A stretch of DNA of 64,000 nucleotides from Brevipalpus yothersi (taxonomy: Eukaryota > Arthropoda > Arachnida > Trombidiformes > Tenuipalpidae). A program made the position numbers and the translations under genes. Position 1 is the first letter of the stretch, and every line of letters starts with the position of its first letter. Shown here in pieces: positions 14,768 to 30,874 of this stretch. Under the pieces are notes generated by a model, which worked only from the letters and a program-made list of their open reading frames with translations, made no database searches and was not told the origin of the DNA. The DNA is taken from contig QZCP01000057.1 in NCBI GenBank assembly GCA_003956705.1, positions 1 to 64,000 of the forward strand, read 5' to 3'.

Positions 14768-17700
14768 CTTGATTATAGCTTTCTCAACAAATGAAGGTTT
14801 TGATGTATGGACACAATCTCAAGTGGTCATCACTTGTGGCCACATCAGCGACACTTCAATATAAGCTGCTTGTGAATATGAAGAATCATCTTAACTATGC
14901 GTCTTATACATGAGGTGTTTACTGTCCTCCCTCCTTCAACTTTGAGGCATTTCCAATCAGACATTGATCACTGGAATAACACTCATTCCAATCTTTTTGA
15001 ATCATTTATCCACTTCTTCTTCTTCTTCTTTTTTTCTTCTCCATCTCCATCTCCTTCTTTTTCTTGCAAATTGTTATCCTCTCCAGCTTCATTTACATGA
15101 TCTACCCTCGGGCATCCATTTGTCCTGGGGCATCAATAATGAGCTAGAAAAATTTTCTTCACTAACTCTTCTTGTTAGCTTTATCCTTTTTCTTCTTCTT
15201 CTTCTCTTTCCATATGCACAGTCGATAGAAAATTATCATGTTTTTCTTTCAATTTTCCAACAGACTGATGCGTGATTTGTATCTACTTTTGACTATTTTT
15301 CTACTTCTTATTGATGATTTTCAAAATACTCAATCATGATCGCGAATAAATATTGATCATCTCAATTTTCGATACATCCGTACAAATAAAATCAGATTGA
15401 TCAGTCTTGAAACTTCTTCCTCGCCGAAAAAAATTTCACTCAACCACGATAGCCGTCCACTGACAATGATTCTATTTTCATGATTAAACAGAAACATTTA
15501 ATCATTCTCTCTCTCCCTCCCTCACTCATTTAGCATAATGATGATAACTAGTAGATTACATCCAATTACAATCATCACTCTACCTTCATATAAGGTTCAC
15601 ATCTTTTCATCTCTCTCTCTTTCTTTCCCCTTTCTTGGAATCATTCTGAATTGAAAAATGTTCATTTAAGGTGAATAAATTCTAGATTGCAATTTGTAAA
15701 AGGGTTGATATATAAGTGTATACTGGGAATCGATGGTGAAATGAAATGACCACATTATTGCCTTTCGGCATCCATTCATTCATGGAAAAAAATCTTCCTC
15801 TCTCATACTTATATCATTTGATATTCTCCTGGCTCATCCAGGTAAATCTACTCATAACATAACATATTGGCTATGAATGAACCCCGGATACTTACCTTTT
15901 CCCTTCTTTTTATGATGATTGCTCATCGATCAGATAAATCAAGCCGGATACATTCAAATTGGCTGGGTAATCTTCAATTTCAGCCACTAAAAGGCTGTCG
16001 GCACTTGGGACGTCTCTTTTTTATGGGTGCAAAATCTTCCAATAAATTAGTATAAATATATTTGTGATGTGTATGTAATGAAGAGGTTGAGAAAAAATAT
16101 TTCGAATACTTGGAATATTTTATTTTCCATCTCTTTATTATGATTGAAACAGGAAACAAAAGAGAGAGAGAGAGAGAAAATGAATGTATTTGTCGATGAT
16201 GATCCGGACGATGGTTTGGATCATCGCGTTTTGAGTAACAAAATTGAAGATGATGGAGTCGATTAAAGTTTTCCCCATCAAATATGAATGATGAATGATA
16301 GATAGATAAAATGTCGGTGAACTATGATAAATAAATTGTTATAAGAGAGTATATTAGCTTTATCGTATGGCAATACGAAAAACGGATGTTCAAAGTATGA
16401 ATGATCGATAAATAATAATCATATATTGGCTATCAGATGGGGAATGTTTTTTCACGATTTTTTGAATACTCTCTCATACTCTCTCAGATGGATGTATCGA
16501 AAAATCTATCATATCAGGTTTCTCTTGATTTCCATATCGATTGTATATCGTCTCACAATTTGCATGTCAATCCCATTATCATCATCAATTGCATCCTCAC
16601 ACACACTCACACACATGAACTGCTACCACACTGTAGCTGCCATAATACTGTTGTAATACACTTGGAATCACACTTTTGAAAAGTATTCCTTGAACGCTGA
16701 TGATGATAATTGATGAGATATTCCATACCAACACTTAAGAAGAGAGATAGAGACAGAAAATCATCAAAAACAAAAGTTAACCGAAATTTTGTAACCTGTA
16801 TGTTGATTGGGAATTTTCAAGGAAATTCATTTCTAATGTATTTAAGCCACTCACAAGTCTGATTACTCAATACGTAGTTCATAATGAATGAATACATAAA
16901 CATCGATCTGTAAACAGTATCAGTCTGGTGAAAATGATCATGAATTTCTTTTTTCTTTTTCTCTGCTCATCCAATGTTTTCTCATGTATATATACATGTA
17001 CATCGATGCATTCTTGAATCTTCCAACTGATAATCAGTTGCTAATTTTTCATCTTCCTATCCTGGCCTCGGTAGACACAGCATCTTATCACTTATCCGGT
17101 TATGTTTCCGATGTTGTGGTGTGTGTATGTATATCGGCTTTTCCCCAGATTTCACGATGGCACGTTGATGCATTTTTTCTCACAAACATTCCGATTCAGG
17201 GCTTCTCTCTCTCTCTCTCTCTCTCTCTCTTCCTCTCATCCTGTCTACCATGCAAATGATGCTGACGATGATGATGACTGTTTTCCTTTCAAAGCATCAG
17301 TGATGTGAGATGAAAGCTCATAAAAGCGTCAAAAAAGAACGGGAAAAAATTGTTTTTCGTTTAAAAAAATCATATTTTCTCTTCCTTCTTTTCCACTAAG
17401 CATCCGGGATGGAATTTTGATCCTAATTCAAGTGCAGATCCTTCATTGTCCGATATACACACTCACAAGTTATCCAGGTTCTTCAGTTTGCTTCTCTCCC
17501 TCTCTTTCTTTTATCTCTCCCTTTCATCACTTCAAAATTGGGAAAAGAAAAAGTGAAAATCTTATTTGCATCTTGGTGACAAGTGAACCCAATTCTCGAA
17601 GCACTTTTCACTTTCACTAATGAGAATTTTGCTTCTAATTTAACTGTCATTTGAATATCATACCCATACAAACGTACAAACGTACATACATTTAAGATGT

Positions 17701-17853
17701 GTACATTCACACTCTTAACACATTCGCTGGATGATCTGGAAATGTTTTCATGCGATTCACCAGCACGCTAGAGCTTGTAAGCTTGTGCGTAAGCTGAGTG
17801 AACAAAAAAGTGGCCTGAACATCACTTCGAACTGGTAACTTATATTCCTGGTG

Positions 17854-18027
<174 letters not shown>

Positions 18028-18110
18028 ATCCTCTGCTGCTATACGATGTTGGTCATGGAAATGCTTTCAAGTGTAACAAAAATGATTCCAAGGAGCGATA
18101 TGAGATAGAT

Positions 18111-18146
<36 letters not shown>

Positions 18147-18341
18147 CAATAATTGTGCATAGTAAATATGAATTAGATGATAAAAAGCATGTTATGCATG
18201 TCTAATTGGAGCAAACCCCGTCACATCATCAGCCTTCTCATCGTTTGGCTTATAAAAATAACTGATTTACATGTTTCGCCCTGAATTTGACCTGAGCTTT
18301 CATGCGGTCGATACTTTTCTGAAATCTTTTTTGCTCCCGTC

Positions 18342-18342
18342 G

Positions 18343-18392
<50 letters not shown>
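18342..18392. repeat. (CT)n microsatellite
   Basis: CT run of about 50 bases with two CG interruptions at its left end. Confidence 0.93.
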
Positions 18393-18399
<7 letters not shown>

Positions 18400-18771
18400 T
18401 TCTTTTACTGAAAATTCTGATACATCAGTGAGCCTTGCACGAAGTTTGACGATGAATATATTTATATATATATTTATACACACACACAAAATATAATTTT
18501 TTTTTCCGTTGTGAATGTTCACAAAACTTTTTTTCACTGCTACACTTAATTATGCAACGTTTGGGATAAATTTCAATTGGGTCACATAGTGAAAGTGATT
18601 ATCCATTCGAACGATAGAAGCGATTAGTAGTGTTTTGGTGGACCATTTTGAAAACAAAAGCATGCTTACTCTTCTACAAATAGATGATGCAATAGAGCGC
18701 GCGATTATCAGTGGCGCGTTTTCTGGTTTCGAAAAAAGGTGAAAGTGGAAGTGAAAGTAGAGTAAAAAGAT

Positions 18772-18813
<42 letters not shown>

Positions 18814-19188
18814 GAGAGAGAGAGAGATGCAGAAGTGATTGCATGTATCTAATTCATCAGATAAATAGCCGAGAGCCCAGTGAATAGAGTACACTTTGAT
18901 GTTGCTGTTGTTTTTTTTCTCATTCTCTCAGCAACACAAGTGATCGTGTTCATGAGAATGCACGCTGGAAAACATGCAAATTAGTGAACGAAAATTATGA
19001 ATATCATGCTCAATTATCAGGCGAACTACCGAAATGAACTAATCGATTGCTTCGCTTGTGTTTTTAAGATTAAGTAGTTAATTTTTTCCCTATTATTTCT
19101 ATTACGATTACCATGAATCATCTTACATGCTGATCGTTACGTTAACTCTGGGTAATTACTATGGATTGGCTAATATCATTTCCTTTCT

Positions 19189-19190
<2 letters not shown>

Positions 19191-19249
<59 letters not shown>
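19191..19249. repeat. (CT)n microsatellite
   Basis: Uninterrupted CT run of about 59 bases. Confidence 0.95.
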
Positions 19250-19251
<2 letters not shown>

Positions 19252-19849
19252 ACCTCTACCTCTACTGAACGGAAGGCCAAAGGAGTTTATCTTCAGCCCG
19301 ATGACCTCCTGCATCTCTCGATATTACACTTTTTCGGCTTATGAATTCACAACAATCAAAAAGAAACTTTGAAACGATTTATTGATAAACAAATCATAAG
19401 TATTTGAGTGAAAAAATTGAATAAAAAAATCGGATAAAGTTCAAGAGTCGATATAATAATAATTTTTTGGCCAAATTTTGATCTTTCCAGATCATTTGAG
19501 GTTTTGATTCTGGGTGAAGAATTTTTTTTCTTCTATCTTTCCCTCTCATTCAACTTTTTTTGGTTAACCCTTTTTTTTCGTAAACAATACTTTTAATCAG
19601 TTTCTTGTTCACATGAGTATACATACTTCATCATTTTTGTCATACTTACTCAAAAAGTTGTCAAGTTTGTGACTTCCAATCAACGTAACGGTAGTTGTAT
19701 CATTCTGATACATACACACGCATACAAACATGGTGATCAAGAGAGAGAGAGAGAGAGAGAGAGTTGAAAGTGATTTCATTTATAACCTACAATCGATATA
19801 TGTATACTTGGTTCTGCTAAACAATAATCATCAACCTTCATTGCATGTT

Positions 19850-20881
<1,032 letters not shown>

Positions 20882-22416
20882 TACTCATTTGATCCCTTTC
20901 AAAGCTGACCTTCTGTGCCATCAGGCCGGAACATCGTCATCCTGAAAATTTTGAAGTTTCAAAGTCTGATAATATTCATAATTATTGGAGCTCTTTTTCG
21001 CTCAAATCTCTGATCCGATTCCGGTGACCAGTACATGATCCGAAAATTGTTCTTTTTCTCTCTCTCTCTCTCTTTCTTTCAGGTCACTCTTCACAATCTT
21101 GAAATGATCTTTTCGTCCAACTTTTTTTAACAACTTCTTTCCCATAAAGGATATAATCTGAAATAAAAATGATTATGAGAATAGAGCAAAAGGAGAGAAA
21201 ATGAGAGAGAGAGAAAGAGAGAGATAAATCTGAGCAAAATAGAGAGATGTATTGGAACATGGTGATTTGGAATCGAAAAAAAATCAGATCCACAAGAGTG
21301 AATAGAATGGATGAAGAAGAAATGAGAAAGCCAAATATGAAAGCTGGGTGTATCGAATGTATCAAATCATGGTCATTCCATAAAATTTGAATATGGCTCA
21401 ATCACTTTCACTTTCTACTCTCTCTCTCTTTCTCTCTAACTCTTACTGTTTTCCCATCAATTATCTTACTCAGAATTGACTATATTTCATTTGAATATCA
21501 CGAAAAGTGATTTTTCAATATTATCACTTATGTATACTGGTTGAGGGCCACTAATGATGGGATTTGCTAGAAAGTGAAGCTAATTTTTGAATTGACAACT
21601 GTTGAACGAATATTTTGAAGAATTTTCTATTCACATGAGAAAGAGGAGAGAAAGATAGAGAGAAAAGCTTGAGATCATGATGTGGTCCTCATGCATACAA
21701 GCTTTGAATAAAGAGAGAATATTCAGCATTCATTCCCACTGTAAATCATTGGAATGCCTCTTGATTTGATATTTTTCGCCAAATTAGTGGTCCATCATGT
21801 CTATTGAATGTAGAATATGAATGAGAGGGTAGAAAAAATGGAACTAAAAGATCGCATAAATATTCGGTAATAATGTAGGCAATAACTTTGACCTTTTCAT
21901 AAATATTAAGCAGCCCTTTTTTTCGCTAAATTTTCGCAGAACATCAAAATCATCGAATATTTACCAAGCAATACCAGGAGCAGTTGAAGCCAGGAAAGTT
22001 TACTTTCATCACTGTGCAACTCATTCGGTAGTTAAAATTTGCTAGGCAAAATTTCATCATTTACACCGTTACGAATGAATTTTTACTGGATAACTTGCCA
22101 TCGATTCACCTTCTTTTTTCTCTCTTTCTCTCTTCATTCTGCATCAATGTGTATGGAGGCAAAAGTGTGGATAAAATAATGTATATTTGAAAAGATGTTC
22201 AGCTCATTTGAATACTATTGGCCACTTGCTGTTATGAGCGGCGCGTGGACATGAGAGCGTAACAAACATGACTCTCTAAACAGCTCCAGCTTCTCCTCCA
22301 AACAAGATGAATGATTATCTATCCATCTATCTATCTATCCCTCTCTCTTCGCATATTTTTCTCTCATCATCTTCATCTTCATCTTTACGTACTTTACATT
22401 ATTCCTCTCATCTTTT

Positions 22417-22420
<4 letters not shown>

Positions 22421-22466
<46 letters not shown>
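22421..22466. repeat. (CT)n microsatellite
   Basis: CT run of about 46 bases. Confidence 0.95.
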
Positions 22467-22469
<3 letters not shown>

Positions 22470-23508
22470 CTCTCCTCATCTTATCGCCTCCCCTCTCATC
22501 AACGCTGGATCACTTACCACTCTGTTGGAATCACTTGTAATGTTGCGAACGATTCGTTATCACTCTTGTAGCAGTACTTTTACCATTGAAGTCTCTCTCT
22601 CTCTCTCACTCTTGCTCTTGCTCTTTATCCGTTATACTTGGAATTTATCTGATCATGGAACTTGGGATTGGCTTTAAAAGTCATTTGCATAAACTATATG
22701 AAATCTCCTTTCTCCCATCACATAAGGGGGAAAGTTGTATATACATACAAACACACACGAGAGATAGTGAGAGAGAGTGAAAGAGCGAGAGAAGGCAAAG
22801 CAAAACAGAGTGGCCATCGGTCAGCTTTCAAGATTGTTGCTGCATATTTTTTCCCTCATCATCAAGCGTCATCATGTCTTTCATCATCGAAAGGAGTGCT
22901 CTCATACACACAATCTATCCTGGCCCGAAGAAAGATGAGGATCTTTCAAGAAGGAATCAAATCTGGAATACATATTCTGGAGCAATCAGTTGGCCAGGAT
23001 AACAAAATTGCGATAGAAATCAGTTGCCATCAGTGATGATGTTGGTGGAAGTTCATTCCACATCATGTTCATCTCAGGCCTCTCTCTCTCTCTCTTCTCG
23101 CTGACAATCATTTTGATTCACGACTTCATTGTGGTAGCCAGCGTTGTGGTGGATGTAAGCACACAAAAATGAGTGAAGAGATGAAGAGAGAGAGAGAGAG
23201 AGAGAGAGAGACTGCATGACCCTTGCCCATCATCATATGTGTTCTGAATGTCTATAAGTTTACTCTTTAATGAACAAGAAAAGATGGAGAGTAAATTCAT
23301 CAAGTGATTGAACTGTATGTGTATGTGTACGCTTGTCCGGTTGACGATATAAGTTTTGATTTAACATTTTTCAGGCCCACTTTTCAGGCTGATACAAGGC
23401 ACGCTGTTCCTTGCTTAATTCGTAGCATTCATCCGATGTTAACTGCATGATCGATCGATCTGTCAATGAACAGACCGAATCTCATTGAAAATACGTACAA
23501 GAAAGAAA

Positions 23509-23511
<3 letters not shown>

Positions 23512-23570
<59 letters not shown>
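23512..23570. repeat. (GA)n microsatellite
   Basis: GA run of about 58 bases. Confidence 0.95.
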
Positions 23571-23572
<2 letters not shown>

Positions 23573-25123
23573 AAGTTAAGTGAGGCCGTTTTGAACAGCA
23601 TCGATGAGAGGAGAGCGCGCGTGCGAAGGAGTTTGAAATTCGATTGGAATATCATGGAGAGTGAAAAGTGATAGGAAAAAAGATGGAAGAACTCTACTCT
23701 TGATTAAAGTTACACTTTGTTAGCTACATGATTTCAATCAAGTAACAATAGATGAAATTCTATGAATTGATAGCACAAACGTACATAGCTTCTCACAAGA
23801 GTGACCGTAGAGAAGATGACGATTGAAATTTGAAATGTATTGTGAACACTCGAATCATCAATAAGAAAGCTTGCCGAGATCGATTGGAACTGAAAAAGTT
23901 TTCCAGATTCAGCTTAATGATATTGTATACAAGAAGAATTCTTTTCAATCTCTCTTTCTCTCTCTCTCTCTCATTCTCCATCTTCTCTTCACAAGTCCAC
24001 TGAAATACAAATGTTGATCATTGAGAATTCAGTTGAAGTCAGTAGTTGATCAGACAGAATATACATTTTCCACTTGAATATTTATATAAATATTCTGGCC
24101 CTGTTCACCACAACAGGCCAACACTTAACAATTATCCTTCACCAATCTCCACCATCTCTTCGGAATTTCAATCCCTGATAATCTCTCTTTTCATGGTCTC
24201 ACTATTATGATTCATGTCAAATGAGTGAGAGAGAAAGAGAGTACCCAGTTCGAAGTAGACCTCTTTCTTTTCCACTCGTTCTCAATCGTAAAAATTGAGA
24301 CACATGAAAATAATCTACTAAATATGTTGTCCATCAGCCACTCTTGTGTCTTTTATCCTTTCATCTGAGTCCTCTAATCGCCCAAATCAACTTGCATTGT
24401 CCAGCATGCTTATGTTAAATGATAATCCGTTGAATTTGACCGAGACCAATTGAGCCACCATCATCGATAAGTTCGTTCTTCGCTTTCTCTCTCTCTCTCT
24501 TCAGTCCACTTTCGCTTTCAATCTGATTTGGATTCCAATCATCCCAACAACTGGCCGCAGAGAGAGAAGTTAAGAGAATCATTCGGGATATAAAGTGATT
24601 GCAGAATTACACGGTCGATTACAAATTTTTGTAATATCAAAAATCAAATTACTTTCTACCAGGTACCATCATGAGATGTGTATGAAATGGGAATTGAAAT
24701 GAATCGCAATTGAAATCATCTATTACTGTGGGGGGCGAGGGGAAAAGAGAGAAAGAGAATCAAGATGCTTTTGATCTCATATCGACATAAGAATCCCGTA
24801 AAATGTTAAAATGAGAAGAGAGAGAGAGAGAGCGAAAGTGATGCTGCTTCCCTATTGAATTGACCCTAAATTCGTCCATCTATTTATCATTATTTCCTCT
24901 CATTTTCTTCTATACCATCGGGTTATATTTTCATTCCACCTCCATGAAAAAAAGCACATCTCCCAATTTAACTGAATCATAAATTGTTCTTCCCATGATG
25001 ATGGTAGATGGTGATGATGAAGATTGCAGAAAATTGTTTCATCGTCTTTTCCTCTTCTTCCATCTCTCTCTCCACTTTCGCTCTTCTCGATCTTCTATTC
25101 ACTTTTCCTATCATTTTTCAGGT

Positions 25124-25125
<2 letters not shown>

Positions 25126-25169
<44 letters not shown>

Positions 25170-25356
25170 TTTTTTTTCTGCTCCAATCAACATCAATAAC
25201 AATGCGAAAAAGATAGAGAGCGGGAAAGATTATTCCGTTAACTTTTCGATTTGGATTTGTTGTCGTCCCTTGTTTTGTTATTGTTTTGGAGCATTTTAGC
25301 TTTATTATTTCCGATATCATCCGAGGAAATGAGCGAAGACAAGTGTGTATGTGAGA

Positions 25357-25409
<53 letters not shown>
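25126..25409. repeat. Pair of (GA)n microsatellites
   Basis: Two GA runs, about 25126-25167 and 25360-25409, same orientation, separated by 190 bases of unique sequence. Confidence 0.9.
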
Positions 25410-25411
<2 letters not shown>

Positions 25412-25831
25412 AGGAGGAGGAGAAACTGAAATAAACAATGATGACAACGATTTCACTTTCCTTCATCTTCTCGCCTCCTTTTTCCTTGCCATCAGCATCA
25501 GTGTAGAACATCGTTAGAATCGGTAGTCACTCATCGCTTCGTTCGAACGAAAACAATCGAGATCGTAGTCATTATTATGATTTCACTGTGTGAAAAGTTG
25601 TCTTCCCTGGACCAAAAATGAGGGATCCAACAGATCGTGTCATCGTTATCAGTATCCAATCTTTTTGGGTGCCGAAAAATTTTGTTCAATACACACACAC
25701 ACACACACCAAGCATGATGGAGAAAGTGAAAACATCCCGAATAGAGAAGGAAAAACGTGTGACTTTCTCTATATAATGCATGTATATTATTCATCACAAC
25801 AAGCATGGCCATCAGTTCACACAAGTCAAAG

Positions 25832-25884
<53 letters not shown>

Positions 25885-26053
25885 TTTAGTGATGCTTGGA
25901 TGTGGAAGGAAGGCAAATCGATCATCCATTCAAATTTTTTCGATGTCAATTCAATTGTTGAAATTTTGATACTTTAGCGCGTCTCTCTTTGAAAAACTTT
26001 TCTTTTTGTTTTGTTTTTAGCATTTCTTTTCACTTCTTTTCATTCAATTTTTT

Positions 26054-26098
<45 letters not shown>
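26054..26098. repeat. (CT)n microsatellite
   Basis: CT run of about 45 bases. A further CT run lies at about 25833-25871. Confidence 0.95.
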
Positions 26099-26103
<5 letters not shown>

Positions 26104-26578
26104 CTCTACCATCTATTCTCATTGGTCAATTGTGAGCTTCTAATTTGAATTTTGATCATGAATTTTCTCACTCGGACAATTGTGATAATGACCAGTATAT
26201 ATAAATACTATACTGCTCTGATAGAATGGAACAATTTTTCTGAACCAATTTCTCGATAAAAAGATGAAATAAAGAAGGAAAGAGATAGCAAATGAAGCGC
26301 TCAATCGAAACCCTGTGAGTACCACAAATAATATGGAGCATACAAGTGACTTGTGAGGAGGAACAACAAAAATTGGAAAATGAAATTCACATCGAACAGA
26401 TACACACAATGGAGGGACAATGTGTTTTGATTGGTTTCTCCAAAATCGATGACCTGATTTAAAGCGATGAAATGAAGCAAACAGATAGACTCACACACAC
26501 ACATACACACGATGGATCAAGAAAATGAGTGGCCACTAATCTGAATCCAATGAGCAAAATAAAAGTGAAAGAGAAAGG

Positions 26579-26641
<63 letters not shown>

Positions 26642-28078
26642 CTTGACCGAAGAATCGATTTAGGCCGAAAATATCAGGTCATTTTGTAAGCATCTCAAGC
26701 ATTCGAAAAGCATGCAATCTGGACGAGAGAACACTTGTTCTTTTTGCTCACAATTCCTCACCCATCTATCCATCTATCTGTTCAAGAATAACGGTAAAAT
26801 TCGTATTCACTCGATGATCATAGAATATTCAGCGAAAGAAAAAACTTTCACTATTTTTTCCCCAGTTTTCATCTCTACTTTCTCTTTCGTTTCTCTCTTC
26901 CTTATTTCAAGTAAACACTGTTTTCAGGCGTTTTAACATTTGCTACTTTGATAATCTTCTTAATATTTTCTTTTTCATCTCTCTTCTTTGACCACATCTT
27001 TCTCCCTCTCTCAAATATTCCAAAAATGCTCTCTATTTGAGAGTAGAGAAAGGTAATCGCTTTTGTGGGATGGACATTCGATTCAGATTGATCATGATCA
27101 TTTCGCCCAAGTGGCCCACCAAATGTTATAATATATGAAGAAAGATAGAGAGAGGCTCCACATTTTGATCGAATGTGAATTGGAATCTTTCATCCAACAT
27201 CCAACCAAAAAGAGCTGTAATAATCATTATTCTACATCTTTCGCTCTTTTATGAATGATTATCATTCATATATACACTAATTTTTCCGCCAATATGGTGG
27301 AAAAAATGTATCGATCAGGATGAGATTGAGGAGAGAGAGAGAGAAGGTGCAGATGATGAAAAAAAATTGGATGAAATGAAAATTTTCTCAACTTTCATCA
27401 ATTCAGGTCACCTTTTTCCACAATCTTAATCTCTTTTCCCATTTCCTCTTCTCTTGATGGCCACTTTCCGTTCAACCCTCTCAAATAGACCACTATTATG
27501 TGGTTAAATCTGTGTAATCATTCATCCATAGATCCAAGATGAATCTCCTGTCTACCTTTCCCTACCTTCCGCTGAACACACTCTCTTGCTTATTTCGCGA
27601 TGGTACGAAAAGTAAGCCTCCAAAAGGAATACACATCGGAAATTTTGGACACTTTCCGGTCATCCACAATGTTTTTGTAATGGGAAGATAGAAAAAAAAT
27701 CATTTTCTCTACCCAAAAACAACAACAACGTCATATCCTACCTTTCAGAAATTAGTTGAGACGTAAAGATTTGTAAATACGATTGAAGAGATAGATAGAT
27801 ATGCGTTGAGTATGTGTGTCCATAATATACTCGTCTTAACGGGTGAATGATGACCACAACATGTAAAGGAACAGGATTTCGTCCTACGATTGTGTGTATG
27901 TGTATGTATTGCCAGATTGAGCAGGCCATTTCCTTTCGGATGCGAGGGTTGCTTGGTGAGGCTTGCCATGCTATTTTTCTTTTATCCTCTCCTCTTCTTT
28001 TTCTTTTTCTTCTTCTTCTTCAGGCCACATTTTTTTCATCAATTTTACAATTTCTTATACATCAAATTTCCCTTCGGC

Positions 28079-28081
<3 letters not shown>

Positions 28082-28146
<65 letters not shown>
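28082..28146. repeat. (CT)n microsatellite
   Basis: Uninterrupted CT run of about 65 bases. Confidence 0.95.
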
Positions 28147-28152
<6 letters not shown>

Positions 28153-28399
28153 TTCTTAAACGGATAGCTTTGACACTTGACCGTTATAATTCGTAAAAAA
28201 GAAATTTTTCTCAATGAACAGGCAGTAGCCAAGTGGCAAGCAAGCTCATTTCATTCATTACTTTTCATTTCATTCATATTTTTTGATCTCCTCATTTATA
28301 CGATCCATTCATTTGGTGGACTAAAGCGTGAACTTATATATCTCTCTCTTTCTTTTAAACACTATTTTGCGGAGGTTTCAGTGGGGTTATGATGATGAT

Positions 28400-28436
<37 letters not shown>

Positions 28437-28633
28437 ATAGTCCTTTAAGACCTGATTTGGCCATCACAAGTGAAAACAGGAGGAGACTGTAAAGCTAATG
28501 AGCTATTTCAACTATCATAATTCATTCATATTTAAGCTTCAAACTTCATCAACAGATCCATTAGGCCACTGTATGAGCTGCCGAAAAGGAAACATTTAAG
28601 CCAACATTCAAATTCAACTGACAACTGGAATGA

Positions 28634-28665
<32 letters not shown>

Positions 28666-29709
28666 ATCTTTCGCTTTCAAGTTCGAAACGTTTTTTTACA
28701 TCAACATGCACACTCACACACAAGTGCATTCATAACGGTATCTGTATGTATGTGTTTTATGTGAAAATGGTTAGACATACACACACACAAATAAAGAGTA
28801 TCATGATCATGGTTATGAATTGACAAGCAAGTAACAAGGTAAAAGAGAGAAAAAGAAAAAATATTGCGACGAATTTTTTTGAGCCAATTGATGTTTGGAC
28901 CGGAAAAGTGACCTGAGAAAACCTTAAAGGCGATGATTGAGAGAATAGGACTAATTTTTGTCGATCCAAAAAATCGCATCACTGGATCCTTTGATGGTGT
29001 ATAATACACATATACAACATGTACCTGAGAACATGAACATATTCACACTTGCAATCGCAATGTGTGTGTGTACATGTATATATGTGTGAACACACGATGG
29101 TGATCCGATTGTGCCAGTGATTAGTGGAATAGCGATTGATAGTGTCGCTTAAATGCACACGTAACCAAGAACAAAGCGTCTTGTCACCAAGCATAATTTG
29201 AAAAATCTGTCTACTTGCATATTATGAATATTAAATGAGAGTGATAGTTAAATTATTTTAAATAGGGGAGCAAAGAGAGTGAGAGAGAGAGAGAAAAACG
29301 ATACAGATTGACGTGTTCTAATACAGAATGTTACCCATGCAGATACACATATAAACACACACACATCAGTGACCTGGGCTAAAGTGGAATGATGATTACC
29401 GATGCTCGGTCATCGATGGCCTGGTCGACCTGGTATCTGTTTCACGATTCATACTCATAATCCGAGTAAAGCCGATTGCCGATCAAGTTGGATGGCCAAT
29501 AATTGTGATCTTAGCAGTGGTAGAGATAGAGAGAAGGAGAGAGAGAGAGACAGATAGAGATAGATAGATAAAACATTGATGAAGGGTATACATACTCGTT
29601 TATACCAGGTTCCAATAACCACCGATGAATTGTAGTTACCGGTGAGCGTAACGATTATGTCTACCTGTCGAAATACGGTGTATAACGATTATCAGGCCAT
29701 TCCGATGCC

Positions 29710-29731
29710 CTTAACCTGATAGCAGGTTAAG
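29710..29731. other. Perfect short inverted repeat
   Basis: Two 9-bp arms, CTTAACCTG and CAGGTTAAG, separated by ATAG. This is a perfect hairpin-capable palindrome in a microsatellite-poor stretch. The arms hold CAGGT half-sites resembling E-box-like motifs. Function is unknown. Confidence 0.5.
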
Positions 29732-30021
29732 CAATTTTTGGGTTAAACTTTCCATTCTCATCTATTCTGACAATAACAGTTAGTTTTCTTCGATTTTTTG
29801 TTATTTCTTCACTTATTCTCTCTCTTACTCTTACTCATACTCTTACTTTCTCTTGCCCGCTTCTTTTGCATTCAATCTTTTTTACTCTTTTTCATCCAAT
29901 AAACAAGACAACACACAATCAATGAATGTTTGCACAATCAAAATCAAGGCTACTGGTGTGTATGTATGTTTGTGTGATCATGAACCGATCCACTGAATTT
30001 GTATTCAAATTGTTGAGAAAT

Positions 30022-30024
<3 letters not shown>

Positions 30025-30080
<56 letters not shown>
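30025..30080. repeat. (CT)n microsatellite
   Basis: CT run of about 56 bases. Another CT run of about 44 bases lies at 30448-30491. Confidence 0.95.
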
Positions 30081-30084
<4 letters not shown>

Positions 30085-30443
30085 GAATTCTCAGTCCTCA
30101 TTCCCGTTCCGTTGATAGTCACAAATGACACTGACTCCCGGTGATTCATGCAAAATGTGTTCACTTTTTACTCAAATCTTCGGACTATTCTCACGTCTCA
30201 ATTTTTTTTCACTCTCTTTCTCTCACTTTTCTCAGTTGATCAGAAGAGAAAAAAATTGATCTTTTTTTTCTCACTCACTACATTTGATCTGTATTGGACT
30301 TGAAAAGTTTGAGTAACCCAAGCCCAATTGGAGATAGCTCAAAAAGTTGCCACTAAATGAGCGTGAATGATTAGATGCTTGATCACAATGAAAAAGTCAT
30401 TTGATTATAACTTTTCTCAATCAATTGAGCAAAAATTTTTTGA

Positions 30444-30495
<52 letters not shown>

Positions 30496-30759
30496 TTCTT
30501 AATCCGCGCGTAGAAAGGGGATGCTTAATCCTTTTTTATGAACCGAATTTATGCACTCAATTAACCAGTTTTGTCTTAATATCAGCTATCGTCATCGATC
30601 ACTAATTTCATCATGAAAAGAGAAGAAAAAAAAATCTTAATAGTCCTTTTAATCTTTCTCTACTCAAAATTGCATTGTTCAATAGAGTATATTTTGCTAA
30701 TCTCGTTTACTTTCTTTTTTTGCTCTCTCTCTCCCCTTCTTTTTTTCTCTTATTTACAG

Positions 30760-30874
30760 TTATACATTGAAATAATTCGAGAAATATTTCGTCCCAACGA
30801 ATTGCAATTGGCATCGTCTGATATACTACTGATACGGGAGAACAATGTTCATGCAAAATCTGAACAATGTGAAG
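30760..30874 (+). CDS. ham: PRDM3/PRDM16-like gene, exon with second half of the PR domain core
   Basis: A 115-bp exon entering in phase 0 and leaving in phase 1. TATTTACAG precedes it and GTAAGT follows it. It begins Leu-Tyr-Ile-Glu and contains IFRPNELQLASSDIL. This matches the PR-domain C-terminal part, where an Ile-Tyr-x-(T/R) strand is followed by I-x-(P)-x-x-EL-(L/Q)-(V/L)-W/x. Joined to 2555-2686 it reads through RGQ-LYIE without a break, and its final G completes a Glu codon with the AA that opens the exon at 33597. The canonical ELLVWYG signature is not kept: after GluLeu the chain reads Gln-Leu-Ala-Ser. The PR domain is therefore divergent or the pairing is imperfect. Phase agreement on both sides is the best support. 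Confidence 0.6.
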
